Source: Acinetobacter marinus (GTDB taxonomy: Bacteria; Pseudomonadota; Gammaproteobacteria; Pseudomonadales; Moraxellaceae). From it: DNA of 64,000 nt. Made by a program: the position numbers and the translations under genes. Shown here piece after piece: positions 54,931 to 63,531 of the stretch; position 1 is the stretch's first letter; the number at the start of each line of letters is the position of its first letter. The stretch spans positions 124,001 to 188,000 of the forward strand of contig NZ_FMYK01000004.1 of assembly GCF_900096915.1 (NCBI RefSeq). The letters are read 5' to 3'. The notes beneath the pieces are model-generated. The model was not told the origin of the DNA and searched no databases. It worked only from the letters and a program-made list of their open reading frames with translations.

Positions 54931-56820
54931 ATGCTTAAGCAAAGCATTGTAGCGGGGTTATTGTGCCTAAGTGGGCAAGCATTCGCCAATATTACAGTGA
55001 CAACAACTGAAGATGTGGTCAAAGATGATGATCAGTGTTCATTACGTGAAGCGATCACCTATGCCAATGAATATCTGACTGCCAAAGCCGATGAAACTGA
55101 GTCAGAAAAAGCCACACGAGAAGCGATCAAAAATGCAGGGTATAACGGCTGTGGTGATGAGAATGCCACCGCCTCGATTTTGCTCACTGCCAAAGAAACC
55201 TACACATTAAATGCTGAAGTGAAAATCACCTCCGCACTGACCATCCAAACGGAAAGCACGGTATTTAATGCTGAAGCCACGGCGATTGGGCTAGAAAATG
55301 CCACCATCAAGGCAGCAGGTCAGCATCGCTTATTCAATGTCAATGACGGTGATGCAGACATTAGTCAGATCACAGTGAAATTTACCCAAGTCAATTTGCA
55401 AGGCTGTGGTTCGGATACCATTTGTGCGGCGCAAGGTGGGATTATTTTTAACCGAGAAAATCTCACTTTAGAGCATGTCAAACTGTTTGACGGTTTTGCC
55501 AACGAGGGCGGGGCAATCTATAGTGATGGTATCATTACAGGTACCAATGGCAACTCAGCCAGTTTTGTAAACATCACCAATTCATTGGTTCAAAATAACA
55601 AAGCCCAACAAGGTGCGGTGCTGTATATCGGACAACCTTTATTTTATTTAAAAAATAGCGTATTTCGCAATAATACCAGCACCGCTAGTGGTGCGAGCAT
55701 GATTTATAGTGCCACCAAATTTAACGATGAAACCACCAATTCAGGTACATTTACTCGCGTCTCTTATCTCAGTAACAGCACACTTTTCAAAAATACAGGC
55801 TTTTTATTGAATGTACGTGATGGCGTCTATGTCAATAATGTCACTGCAGTAGATAATGCCAAAGGCTTTTATCTCGATGCACCAAACGAAAAGGCGCATA
55901 TTGCCAACAGCATCGTAGTCAATCAAAGTACAGATTGTAGCTATAGCTCGAGCGATAAATCCTTCTCAATGAATAACTTGGTTGGTTCGAGCTGTAAGTC
56001 TGGTGAAGATGGCAACCGCAATATTTTTATCAGTAGTCTAAGTCATAACAAATTATTTGCAGGCGACAGCAGTGAGGGCAGTTGTGATCGTCCGCCAGCA
56101 GATGGTTTGCTCTGTCCATACAGCACGCCGAATGAATATTTCTTAGGCTATTTTAAGCCTCGTCTGCTGTCAGCTTATAGCGTACTCACCGATTCTCCGA
56201 TCGTGAATCGTGGTCGCTTGTTTAGTGACGGGACTGATCTCGGTGTATTCAGCTGTGAAGGGCAGGATCAGCGTGGTTTTACTCGTGCATCATCGGTGCA
56301 TTGTGATATTGGTGCGATCGAATTGGTAATTAGTCCAGAGGTCATCTATCGTGTCGGGCAAGATATTAACTATGGTGATGTCGCTGAAATGTCGATTGTC
56401 GATAGTTTGGCGGATGGTGAGCTGTTACCCGCAGAGGAATGTGCGGCAATCTTAGGTGCTGACACTGCACCTGATGGCACGCCTTGGCAAGTGGGCTGTT
56501 TACGTGTCGAGCAAAGTTCTGCAACTCCAGAATCGAAAGGGACATTAACCTTAGATGCAGATGGCAAACTCATTTATCGTCCAAATTCCAACTATCATGG
56601 CTTAGATGAGTTTAATTTACGTGTCATTACCACGGGTTCACGCTTCTCTGACGCCGAAACTGATCGTGACATTGTCGTACCAGTGCGGATCGTACAAAGT
56701 CCTGAGGATAATTTTGAAAGTAAAAAAGTCAAAGTATCGGGTGGTGGGATTGGTTATTCAATCTTTGCACTCTTGATGATCGCCTTGGGGCGCACCGCTT
56801 TGAGAAAGAAAAAAGCCTAA
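54931..56820 (+). CDS. CSLREA-type secreted beta-helix protein, GlyGly-CTERM tail
   Basis: A 629-residue surface or secreted protein. After a signal peptide (SIVAGLLCLSGQAFA) comes DQCSLREAITYANE, the CSLREA motif, then a right-handed beta-helix with many Asn-rich turns, and from about residue 470 a cadherin/Ig-like domain ending with FNLRVITTG. The C-terminus has VSGGGIGYSIFALLMIALGRTALRKKKA: a short glycine run, a membrane helix and a basic end, which fits a GlyGly-CTERM (rhombosortase) signal. AAGGAG precedes the ATG. It is the first of two tandem paralogues, 21 bases before the next. Function is unknown; adhesion or surface display is a guess. Confidence 0.75.
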   Translation: MLKQSIVAGLLCLSGQAFANITVTTTEDVVKDDDQCSLREAITYANEYLTAKADETESEKATREAIKNAGYNGCGDENATASILLTAKETYTLNAEVKITSALTIQTESTVFNAEATAIGLENATIKAAGQHRLFNVNDGDADISQITVKFTQVNLQGCGSDTICAAQGGIIFNRENLTLEHVKLFDGFANEGGAIYSDGIITGTNGNSASFVNITNSLVQNNKAQQGAVLYIGQPLFYLKNSVFRNNTSTASGASMIYSATKFNDETTNSGTFTRVSYLSNSTLFKNTGFLLNVRDGVYVNNVTAVDNAKGFYLDAPNEKAHIANSIVVNQSTDCSYSSSDKSFSMNNLVGSSCKSGEDGNRNIFISSLSHNKLFAGDSSEGSCDRPPADGLLCPYSTPNEYFLGYFKPRLLSAYSVLTDSPIVNRGRLFSDGTDLGVFSCEGQDQRGFTRASSVHCDIGAIELVISPEVIYRVGQDINYGDVAEMSIVDSLADGELLPAEECAAILGADTAPDGTPWQVGCLRVEQSSATPESKGTLTLDADGKLIYRPNSNYHGLDEFNLRVITTGSRFSDAETDRDIVVPVRIVQSPEDNFESKKVKVSGGGIGYSIFALLMIALGRTALRKKKA

Positions 56821-56841
56821 AACCTAACAAGGAGCGTTCAG

Positions 56842-59325
56842 GTGAAAAACTATAAAAAGGCAGTATTGGCGCTGTCGATTGTTGCCGCTTTGCCGTTGAT
56901 GGCAGCCACTGAAGATGAAGTGATTTATGTCACCACCTTTGCCGATGAAGATGGTGAAAACAGTAATGCCTGCTCATTACGTGAAGCCATTACCACGGCT
57001 GCAAAAAATGAATCTTATGGCGGTTGTAAGGTCGGAAAAACCTCGCCTGCGGTGACCGATCGTATTGATTTGGAGGCGGGCGAATATGTGATCACTAAGC
57101 CATTGACCCCATCATCCATGATCAATATTTTGGGTAAATCACCAACAGACTGGAATGTAAAAGATGTTATTACAGGTGATTATCCACAGCGTCAGCCTTT
57201 AAAAACCACGATCAAAGGCAATAATAGCTTTACCTTGTTCGACACCACCGCAGGCAAATCTACCTTAACGCTACAAACTTTACGTTTGGAAAATGGCGGT
57301 GCAAGTCGTGGTGGTGCGATTAAAGCGGGTGCGACGGTATCATTGGTGCAAGTCGAAGTGAAAAACTCGACTGCTACAGAAGGTGGTGCAATTTATCTGT
57401 CAGGTGTGGGCAGTGCCTTGGATGTGACCAACAGTGTGTTTGAAGGGAATACGGCAACACGTGGCTCAGTGCTTGCGATGAGCTGTATTGATAATCTAAC
57501 CTTTACCTCACGCACCATTAGCTTTAAAGGTTCATCGATCGTCAATAATGGTCAAGCCAGTAGCCAAAGTGTCTTTGAAATCTGCGGTGTGCCTGATATG
57601 AGCTTGAGCTCCAATACCATTGCGCAGAATATTGCGTCAACGAACGATGGTAGCATCATTAAATATACCGCAGACAGTTTGCCGAATCAGAATGGCTCAG
57701 CCAAACTCAGTGATTCCAGTAAGCTGACCTTATTAAGTAATACCATCGTCAATAATACCGCCTACAGCACGTTGCTTTATGATGCCGTGGCGAATAAGTC
57801 GCTTGGCTACAATATCATCGCCTACAACACAGGCTATTCATGCCGTTATCTACTTGGGGATTTACCGACGGATAACCGCATGGGCTTTACCCTCAATTAT
57901 AATGGGCTCGAATCATCCTCGGGGGCGAATAGCTATTGCCAGTTGCCATATACCGTGCTCAAAGATGAAACCACAAAAAATATCAGTAGCTATAGCCAAT
58001 CGACCTTGATGAGTAGCTTGCAAGTGGCGGATCAATATACTGCCTTTATGCCGATGTATTTCCTGAATAATACATCGAACAATCCATTGGTAAATATTGA
58101 TGAAAACTCACGAGGCTGTGAGCCGACTGATCAGCGTGGCTTGAGTCGTTTGGCGACCAACCGTTTGATTTGGGATCAAACAGGCACCACCACACAAACC
58201 GAAAATCGTTGTGATATTGGCTCGACCGAATTGGTGAAACTGGCTGCCAACGATATGACCAGTACCAATACATCCCAGCTTAAAGCAATCGAAGACTTTG
58301 AAGCGCAGGTCGAGTTCTTCCAAGACCTCTTGGATGATGAAGAAACTGAGCAAGAGTTCCGTGGTTATTATCAGCAGCGCCGGGACTTCTATCAACAACG
58401 CATTGATAATTATAAGAATAGCTTGCGTTATCGTCAGGCGTATTTTGATATTTTTGCCAACAGTGTGCCTGCTGAGTTAGTCGTCAATGGTAAACGTGAG
58501 ATTCAACATTTTGATGCCGATCTCTACAATGTTGAAACCTATGCGCTCGGCACCAGCAGTGATGTGTTTGGTTCAACAGATGAAGATGTTTTTAAATATA
58601 CTGGTGCAGCGAATGCCGTTCCAGAAGGTTATCATGTTGATAAAGATGGCTATTTGATTGACGATAATTTGCGCTGTACTTGGGACAATAAGCTCAAAAC
58701 GGTGTTGATGTATCGCACCGATGGTAAAGCCTCTCAGGCAGGGGACTATAGTTATTGTCGTTATACCATCAGTCTAAAATCTGATCCGAACATCAAATCC
58801 ATTGGTGTGACCCAAGCGACCTTTGTCAATATTGCCCCAGTAGCAGAAGACGATGAATACACCTTGAAGTGGGGCACTGAACAGCGGGTTAAATTAGACT
58901 TACTTGCCAATGATCACGATGATGGCGACGGTACATCGAGCCAAGAAGGTTTTCCAGTAGGTAAAAAAGTATTTTATGTCAATGATGATGGGATTTCGGC
59001 ACCGATCAAATTCGATGAAGTGGATAGTAATCTATTGATCGAAGCCGAGCATCGTGTGCTGTGTGATGATGAATCTCGAGAGTGGTGTTATGGTGGTGAT
59101 ATATACATTAAGCCAAAGAATAGCTTCAACAAGTTTAACTATACTTTGACCTATCAAGTCTTTGATGCGGACGGCACATTATCCAATACTGCAGATGTCA
59201 AACTGATCAATACGGCAACAACGTCTGACGATACCCGAGGCAGTAGTGGCGGTGGTGGTAGCACTGGGCTGTTGAGTATTTTTGGTTTGTTGGGATTAGC
59301 ACTTTTGCGTCGACGCTTACGTTAG
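56842..59325 (+). CDS. Larger CSLREA beta-helix paralogue with GlyGly-CTERM tail
   Basis: An 827-residue paralogue of the previous gene. It has a signal peptide (AVLALSIVAALPLMAA), ACSLREAITTA, a beta-helix with repeated hydrophobic rungs, a distinctive polar helical stretch near residues 470-530 (EDFEAQVEFFQDLLDDEE, YYQQRRDFYQQRID), and a cadherin-like domain with LLANDHDDGDG. The tail SSGGGGSTGLLSIFGLLGLALLRRRLR is a textbook GlyGly-CTERM signal. It starts at GTG 56842 with AAGGAG upstream. The pair is likely co-transcribed, with a terminator after this gene. Confidence 0.78.
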   Translation: MKNYKKAVLALSIVAALPLMAATEDEVIYVTTFADEDGENSNACSLREAITTAAKNESYGGCKVGKTSPAVTDRIDLEAGEYVITKPLTPSSMINILGKSPTDWNVKDVITGDYPQRQPLKTTIKGNNSFTLFDTTAGKSTLTLQTLRLENGGASRGGAIKAGATVSLVQVEVKNSTATEGGAIYLSGVGSALDVTNSVFEGNTATRGSVLAMSCIDNLTFTSRTISFKGSSIVNNGQASSQSVFEICGVPDMSLSSNTIAQNIASTNDGSIIKYTADSLPNQNGSAKLSDSSKLTLLSNTIVNNTAYSTLLYDAVANKSLGYNIIAYNTGYSCRYLLGDLPTDNRMGFTLNYNGLESSSGANSYCQLPYTVLKDETTKNISSYSQSTLMSSLQVADQYTAFMPMYFLNNTSNNPLVNIDENSRGCEPTDQRGLSRLATNRLIWDQTGTTTQTENRCDIGSTELVKLAANDMTSTNTSQLKAIEDFEAQVEFFQDLLDDEETEQEFRGYYQQRRDFYQQRIDNYKNSLRYRQAYFDIFANSVPAELVVNGKREIQHFDADLYNVETYALGTSSDVFGSTDEDVFKYTGAANAVPEGYHVDKDGYLIDDNLRCTWDNKLKTVLMYRTDGKASQAGDYSYCRYTISLKSDPNIKSIGVTQATFVNIAPVAEDDEYTLKWGTEQRVKLDLLANDHDDGDGTSSQEGFPVGKKVFYVNDDGISAPIKFDEVDSNLLIEAEHRVLCDDESREWCYGGDIYIKPKNSFNKFNYTLTYQVFDADGTLSNTADVKLINTATTSDDTRGSSGGGGSTGLLSIFGLLGLALLRRRLR

Positions 59326-59343
59326 AATTTCACCCGATACAAA

Positions 59344-59370
59344 AAGAGGCGCTTAATGCGCCTCTATGTT
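59344..59370. terminator. Bidirectional terminator after the CSLREA genes
   Basis: Perfect 8-bp stem AGAGGCGC/GCGCCTCT with a TTAAT loop; A run before and T run after allow use in both directions. Confidence 0.88.
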
Positions 59371-59383
59371 TTAGTTGATTCAA

Positions 59384-59779
59384 TTAAAACTGACTTTCAT
59401 AACGCTCAATAAACTCCCGACGAATCTCAGCACGTTGTTCCACATCTGTTGCGGCTTGGAGCTTTTGCTTGAGTTCATTGCGTTCTTTGGTGCTCATATT
59501 CTGCCAAGCAACACGCATACGATCTTGCTCTTGATCGCTGAGTTTACAAAACCATTCCATGCGCTTTTTCAGATCAAGTTTTTGTTCTTCATCTCGAGAG
59601 GCTTGATAGGCTTGAATCAGCTGATGGCGTTGCTCAGCAGTGAGAGCATCACATTCATCGAACTGCTCAATGGTTTTTTGTTCGTCTTTCTTCGCCCAAA
59701 AGCGTTCCATTCCCGCAAAACCAATCGGGGATGCAAGGCTAATCGATACCGCACACAGTACAGGTAGTTTAGCTACCAT
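59384..59779 (-). CDS. DUF3106-like periplasmic protein
   Basis: A 131-residue protein with a signal peptide (KLPVLCAVSISLASPIGFAG), then helical charged repeats with Arg-Met-Arg and QLIQAYQASRDEEQKLDLKKRMEW, as in DUF3106. It is the third gene of the sigma-factor unit. ATG 59779 has GAGG nine bases upstream and overlaps the end of the previous gene by 11 bases. The role is unknown; by position it may signal to the sigma factor. Confidence 0.75.
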   Translation of the reverse strand: MVAKLPVLCAVSISLASPIGFAGMERFWAKKDEQKTIEQFDECDALTAEQRHQLIQAYQASRDEEQKLDLKKRMEWFCKLSDQEQDRMRVAWQNMSTKERNELKQKLQAATDVEQRAEIRREFIERYESQF

Positions 59780-60104
59780 GTGTTGCATCCTCGCCAAGTA
59801 CCAAGAGCATTTCTAAATCATCTGCCAATTGTGGCGACAGTTTGGTGGTGGTCACAGTCGCTTGTTGTTGATCAGGCGTTGCTTCAAAAAAACTGCTCGG
59901 CACCACAGCTACACCTGTAATGGCAGCAGCCAGCGCAAAACCAGCCAACCCCCAGCGGTTAAAGCGCTCGTGACGATGTTGCTCAAGGCGAGCAAAGACA
60001 TTGTCAATCACGACATGCTTATATTGCGTTTGCTGGTCGGCTTTGCTTTGCAAGGCACTGACTATTTTCTGTTCGAACTTTTGTTTAAAATCATCTTTTT
60101 TCAT
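59769..60104 (-). CDS. Single-pass membrane protein, probable anti-sigma-like (DUF3619-like)
   Basis: A 111-residue protein with a cytoplasmic-looking N-terminal half (DDFKQKFEQKIVSALQSKADQ), one membrane helix (WGLAGFALAAAITGVAVV) and a periplasmic end with LSPQLADDLEMLLVLGED. Layout and position directly after an ECF-like sigma gene suggest a regulator of the sigma factor; DUF3619 proteins have this place in other bacteria. GAGG lies eight bases before ATG 60104. It overlaps the next gene by 11 bases. Confidence 0.72.
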   Translation of the reverse strand: MKKDDFKQKFEQKIVSALQSKADQQTQYKHVVIDNVFARLEQHRHERFNRWGLAGFALAAAITGVAVVPSSFFEATPDQQQATVTTTKLSPQLADDLEMLLVLGEDATHGS

Positions 60105-60114
60105 AGGATGACCC

Positions 60115-60735
60115 TCAATTATCAAAATTTAAATGTGCCAAAATCGTTTTTAGACTTTGCGTGGCACGGTGATAATGCGTTTTTACACTGCCTTCACTAC
60201 AGTCCATAATTTTTGCTGTTGTTGCAGTGTCAAAGCCTTCCCATGCACGAAGCATAAAGGCTTGCTGTTGACGGACAGGTAAGGTCTGAATGGCTTGAAA
60301 AATTTCCTCTGCGGTGTGCTCTTGATCAATTAAATCACTGGCATCGACAAGGCTGTGGTCGGGAAGGTCAAACTGCTCCTCATCTTCATCAGCAATCGGA
60401 TTGATACGTAACCAGCCAAAACGCTGGGTACGACGTGCTTCTTTCCTGCGCCAGTCGAGTAGCTTATTGTTCAAGATGGTGTAAAACAATGGATACCATT
60501 CATCGGTGGCTTTGTCAGGATAATGTTGATGCAATGAGATAAATGCCTCTTGCACTAGATCCATTGCCACATCATGTTGACCTTGACATGCATTTTCCAT
60601 CATCACTAAAGCACGTCCAGTAATCTCTTGCATAAAGAGCTGGAGGCGCTTTTCAAGCGACATTGGCGCAGTCGTTTCCTGCGTCAATTGTTTTTGCTTG
60701 GGTGCTGAATCCATTGGGATGGAAAGTCCTGTCAT
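60115..60735 (-). CDS. ECF-type RNA polymerase sigma factor
   Basis: A 206-residue sigma-70 family protein. Region 2 is visible in AMDLVQEAFISLHQHYPDKATDEWYPLFYTILNNKLLDWRRKEARR, and region 4 has LPVRQQQAFMLRAWEGFDTATTAKIMDCSEGSVKTHYHRA, a typical helix-turn-helix. The long acidic linker between regions (residues 105-145) is unusual. The target promoters are unknown. It leads a three-gene unit with the DUF3619-like and DUF3106-like genes, which are ten bases and overlapping downstream. Confidence 0.9.
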   Translation of the reverse strand: MTGLSIPMDSAPKQKQLTQETTAPMSLEKRLQLFMQEITGRALVMMENACQGQHDVAMDLVQEAFISLHQHYPDKATDEWYPLFYTILNNKLLDWRRKEARRTQRFGWLRINPIADEDEEQFDLPDHSLVDASDLIDQEHTAEEIFQAIQTLPVRQQQAFMLRAWEGFDTATTAKIMDCSEGSVKTHYHRATQSLKTILAHLNFDN

Positions 60736-60906
60736 TCGACAACCTAAACCGTTTCTATGTGACTATTAACGTCACTCAGATCAGTTTGGTTGACATGGTT
60801 TTAAAATATTTTCTTCTTTAGTGTATGAGATTTTGTGAAAAAATGGCACAGTTTCAACATAAAACTGCAAATCGTTAGCTTTTGTTACTTGATAAAAAAT
60901 ATGGTT

Positions 60907-61716
60907 TTAAAGGCGCTGACGCATCATTTCGAACATGCAGACCGAACCTGCAATGGCAACATTCAGCGACTCTTGTCCGCCTGGTTGCGGGATCGTCACT
61001 GCGCTGGCATTGTTGAGTAAATCATCGTGCACGCCTTGACCTTCATTGCCCAATATCCACACGCAAGGGGAGGTGAGATCGAGCTGATAAATACTCTGTG
61101 GTTGGTGTGAGCTGGTGGCGTAGACGGGTATTTGAAATTGATCTATCAGACCTTCAACGTGCACCGCTTCAAAGCATTGCAAGGAAAAATGTGCGCCCAT
61201 CGCCGCCCGAAGCACACGAGGCGACCACAGGCTCGCCGTACCAACAGTGGTAATGACCTGCTTGATCCCAACTGCTGCGGCAGAGCGCAGTAAGGTTCCG
61301 ACATTGCCAGGATCTTGAACACGATCGAGAATCAAGGTGTCACAATTGACTTGCCATTGCTCTTGGGTTTTAGGCAGGTCAATTACCGCCATCAGTGGTG
61401 TGGATTCACCCAATTGGCTGATCTTGTGATAGAGCGACGGCTCAACCAAATAGACAGGTGCTGTATTTGCTTTCGAATTTTCTTCGAGAGCTTTTTGGTT
61501 TTCAGGATGATTTAAAGCCTCTTCGGTACACAATAGAAACTGAATTTTTGCATGGTCATTTTGCGCTGTGTAATGCTGTAGAAAACTTTCAATCAGGTGT
61601 GCGCCTTCGAGTACAGTCTGCGCATTTTTTTTGCGTAGTGAAGCCTGCTCCAACAAGCCACGGACCAGTTTGAGTTTTGGATTGTCTTTGGATTGGATGT
61701 ATTCAAGCATATTCAT
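60907..61716 (-). CDS. SpoU/TrmH family RNA methyltransferase
   Basis: A 269-residue knotted (SPOUT) methyltransferase that methylates ribose or base in rRNA or tRNA. Motifs: LILDRVQDPGNVGTLLRSAAA, VWILGNEGQGV and IPQPGGQESLNVAIAGSV. An N-terminal substrate-binding domain precedes it. The target is unknown; RlmB-like proteins are similar. ATG 61716 is used; 61710 also possible. No ribosome site is obvious. Confidence 0.9.
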   Translation of the reverse strand: MNMLEYIQSKDNPKLKLVRGLLEQASLRKKNAQTVLEGAHLIESFLQHYTAQNDHAKIQFLLCTEEALNHPENQKALEENSKANTAPVYLVEPSLYHKISQLGESTPLMAVIDLPKTQEQWQVNCDTLILDRVQDPGNVGTLLRSAAAVGIKQVITTVGTASLWSPRVLRAAMGAHFSLQCFEAVHVEGLIDQFQIPVYATSSHQPQSIYQLDLTSPCVWILGNEGQGVHDDLLNNASAVTIPQPGGQESLNVAIAGSVCMFEMMRQRL

Positions 61717-61854
61717 GGGCAAAGTTGATAGTGCAAGTAAAACGCTAAATGAATACAGTAAGTATCACGTCGAGCGGAAAAAATTAGGATGACATGTATT
61801 TCCATATCATCCCTCATTGTATCAGAGGTTAATCAGCCGTGTTTATGCAGATGC

Positions 61855-61884
61855 GAGCCAGATCAATGTGAGCCAGAGCAATAT
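61855..61884 (+). repeat. Short 15-bp direct repeat
   Basis: GAGCCAGATCAATGT and GAGCCAGAGCAATAT lie side by side just after the fbp stop codon, with two mismatches. Probably slippage. Confidence 0.6.
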
Positions 61885-61893
61885 GAAAAAAAA

Positions 61894-62871
61894 TCAGGCT
61901 TGGTGGTAGCTCGTGACCAACTCGACTTCAGCTTTAGAGCCCAAAATCACAGGGATACGTTGATGTAGATCGGTTGGCTCCACATCCATAATGTCCATGC
62001 GACCAGTAGAAGAAGCGCCACCAGCTTGCTCAACGATAAAGCTCATCGGGTTGGCTTCGTACATCAGACGCAAACGACCGGCTTTGCTTGGATCTTTTAG
62101 ATCATATGGGTACAAGAAAATACCACCACGAGTCAGGATGCGATGCACATCACCGACCATGCATGCCACCCAGCGCATGTTGAAATCTTTGCCACGTACA
62201 CCAGTGCTACCAGCTTGTAGTTCGCCGATATAGCGTTGTACAGGGGCTTCCCAGTGACGTTGATTTGATGCGTTAATGGCAAATTCTTGGGTTTCTACTG
62301 GAATTTGCACTTGATCATTGGTGAGGACAAATTGCTTAGACTCAGGATCAAGGGTAAACATTTGCACGCCTTGACCTGTAGTGAGTACCAACATGGTTGA
62401 TGGCCCATACAGCACATAGCCCGCAGCGACTTGATCACGACCTTTTTGGAAGAAGTTTTCAGTTTTCAGCTCGCCGTCATTTTTTAAAATCGAAAAAATC
62501 GTGCCGACACACATATTAATGTCAATATTGCTTGAACCATCGAGTGGATCAAACAACACCAAATATTCACCGCTAGCTTGCGCTGGTGTCATCTGTTCCA
62601 ATTCCTCGGAAGCCAATGCCGCAACAGCAGGGTGCTGTTGTAGTGCATCGATCAGCATATCATTAGAAATGACGTCTAATTTTTTTTGCGTTTCGCCTTG
62701 TACATTTTCGTTGCCTGCACTGCCGAGAATGCCAGCTAGTGCACCTTTTTGTAGTGCAAGATCAATGGCTTGACAGGTGGTCGCAATGCTGAGAATCACT
62801 TGCGCAAGACTTTCTGTGAGCTGAGAATTTTGTTGTTGTGCGAGAAAATCTTTGAGTAAAACTTGAGACAT
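61894..62871 (-). CDS. fbp: Fructose-1,6-bisphosphatase class 1
   Basis: Gluconeogenic phosphatase that converts fructose 1,6-bisphosphate to fructose 6-phosphate. The metal site motif FDPLDGSSNIDINM is present, with LASEELE before it, and the C-terminal segment GRLRLMYEANPMSFIVEQAGGASSTG is typical. 325 residues. ATG 62871 has GGAG nine bases upstream; a start at 62886 is not preferred. As an Acinetobacter-like organism probably lacks phosphofructokinase, Fbp would be essential for sugar synthesis. Confidence 0.95.
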   Translation of the reverse strand: MSQVLLKDFLAQQQNSQLTESLAQVILSIATTCQAIDLALQKGALAGILGSAGNENVQGETQKKLDVISNDMLIDALQQHPAVAALASEELEQMTPAQASGEYLVLFDPLDGSSNIDINMCVGTIFSILKNDGELKTENFFQKGRDQVAAGYVLYGPSTMLVLTTGQGVQMFTLDPESKQFVLTNDQVQIPVETQEFAINASNQRHWEAPVQRYIGELQAGSTGVRGKDFNMRWVACMVGDVHRILTRGGIFLYPYDLKDPSKAGRLRLMYEANPMSFIVEQAGGASSTGRMDIMDVEPTDLHQRIPVILGSKAEVELVTSYHQA

Positions 62872-63131
62872 TACGTCAAACTCCAATATTTTTTTAAACG
62901 GTTCAAATGTGTATGGGCTCTATCATATTGCATCTTCATGATAAAAACTATGACGACGTGTTGGCTTTGCGTCATTTCGACACAATTTATATGCCAAAAA
63001 ATGATCACCATTTGGCACAGAACATGCTATAACAAATAAAGAAAAGCACTTTTATACTCGCAGTTTTTATTTGAGTTGAAGTCTAAAAATATGCAGTGTA
63101 AAAAGTGGCAAGGTGCAGCAGGAGAATCACC

Positions 63132-63329
63132 ATGACAACGATGAAATTTGACGAAATGCCAACCGCTGTCGAAGAAATCGACATGCATGAGATCGAAAAT
63201 GAAAGTGTCAAGCAAGCGTGGCAAGCCTATGAAGCCAAGCCTGAATATAAAGATTTTAACAAGCATGATTTGATTGAATCCATGCTCGAGCATGGTGCTG
63301 AAGAAAAGCAATTGACTGCTACGAAATAG
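63132..63329 (+). CDS. Small acidic protein
   Basis: A 65-residue acidic helical protein (MTTMKFDEMPTAVEEIDMHE, ENESVKQAWQAYEAKP). No family recognised. AGGAG seven bases before ATG 63132 shows that the start is not at 63105. It converges with pal. Confidence 0.75.
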   Translation: MTTMKFDEMPTAVEEIDMHEIENESVKQAWQAYEAKPEYKDFNKHDLIESMLEHGAEEKQLTATK

Positions 63330-63447
63330 CAAATGCTGCTTTTTTAGTGCCAAATTATGTTTTGAGTAAAGCCTTATCTTCGATCGGTTGCTAGAATGTG
63401 TCCTGAAACAAAATTGAGAAATGACATCAGGAAATAAAACCATAAAA

Positions 63448-63476
63448 TAAAAAAAGTAGCTCCGAAAAGCTACTTT
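63448..63476 (-). terminator. Terminator of pal
   Basis: AAAGTAGCT/AGCTACTTT stem with a CCGAAA loop; the minus strand continues into TTTTTATTTTAT. Confidence 0.88.
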
Positions 63477-63531
63477 AGATGGATTCGATGTTTACTGGAT
63501 CATTGTGTCATTGCCAGAGCAATTCAAATGC

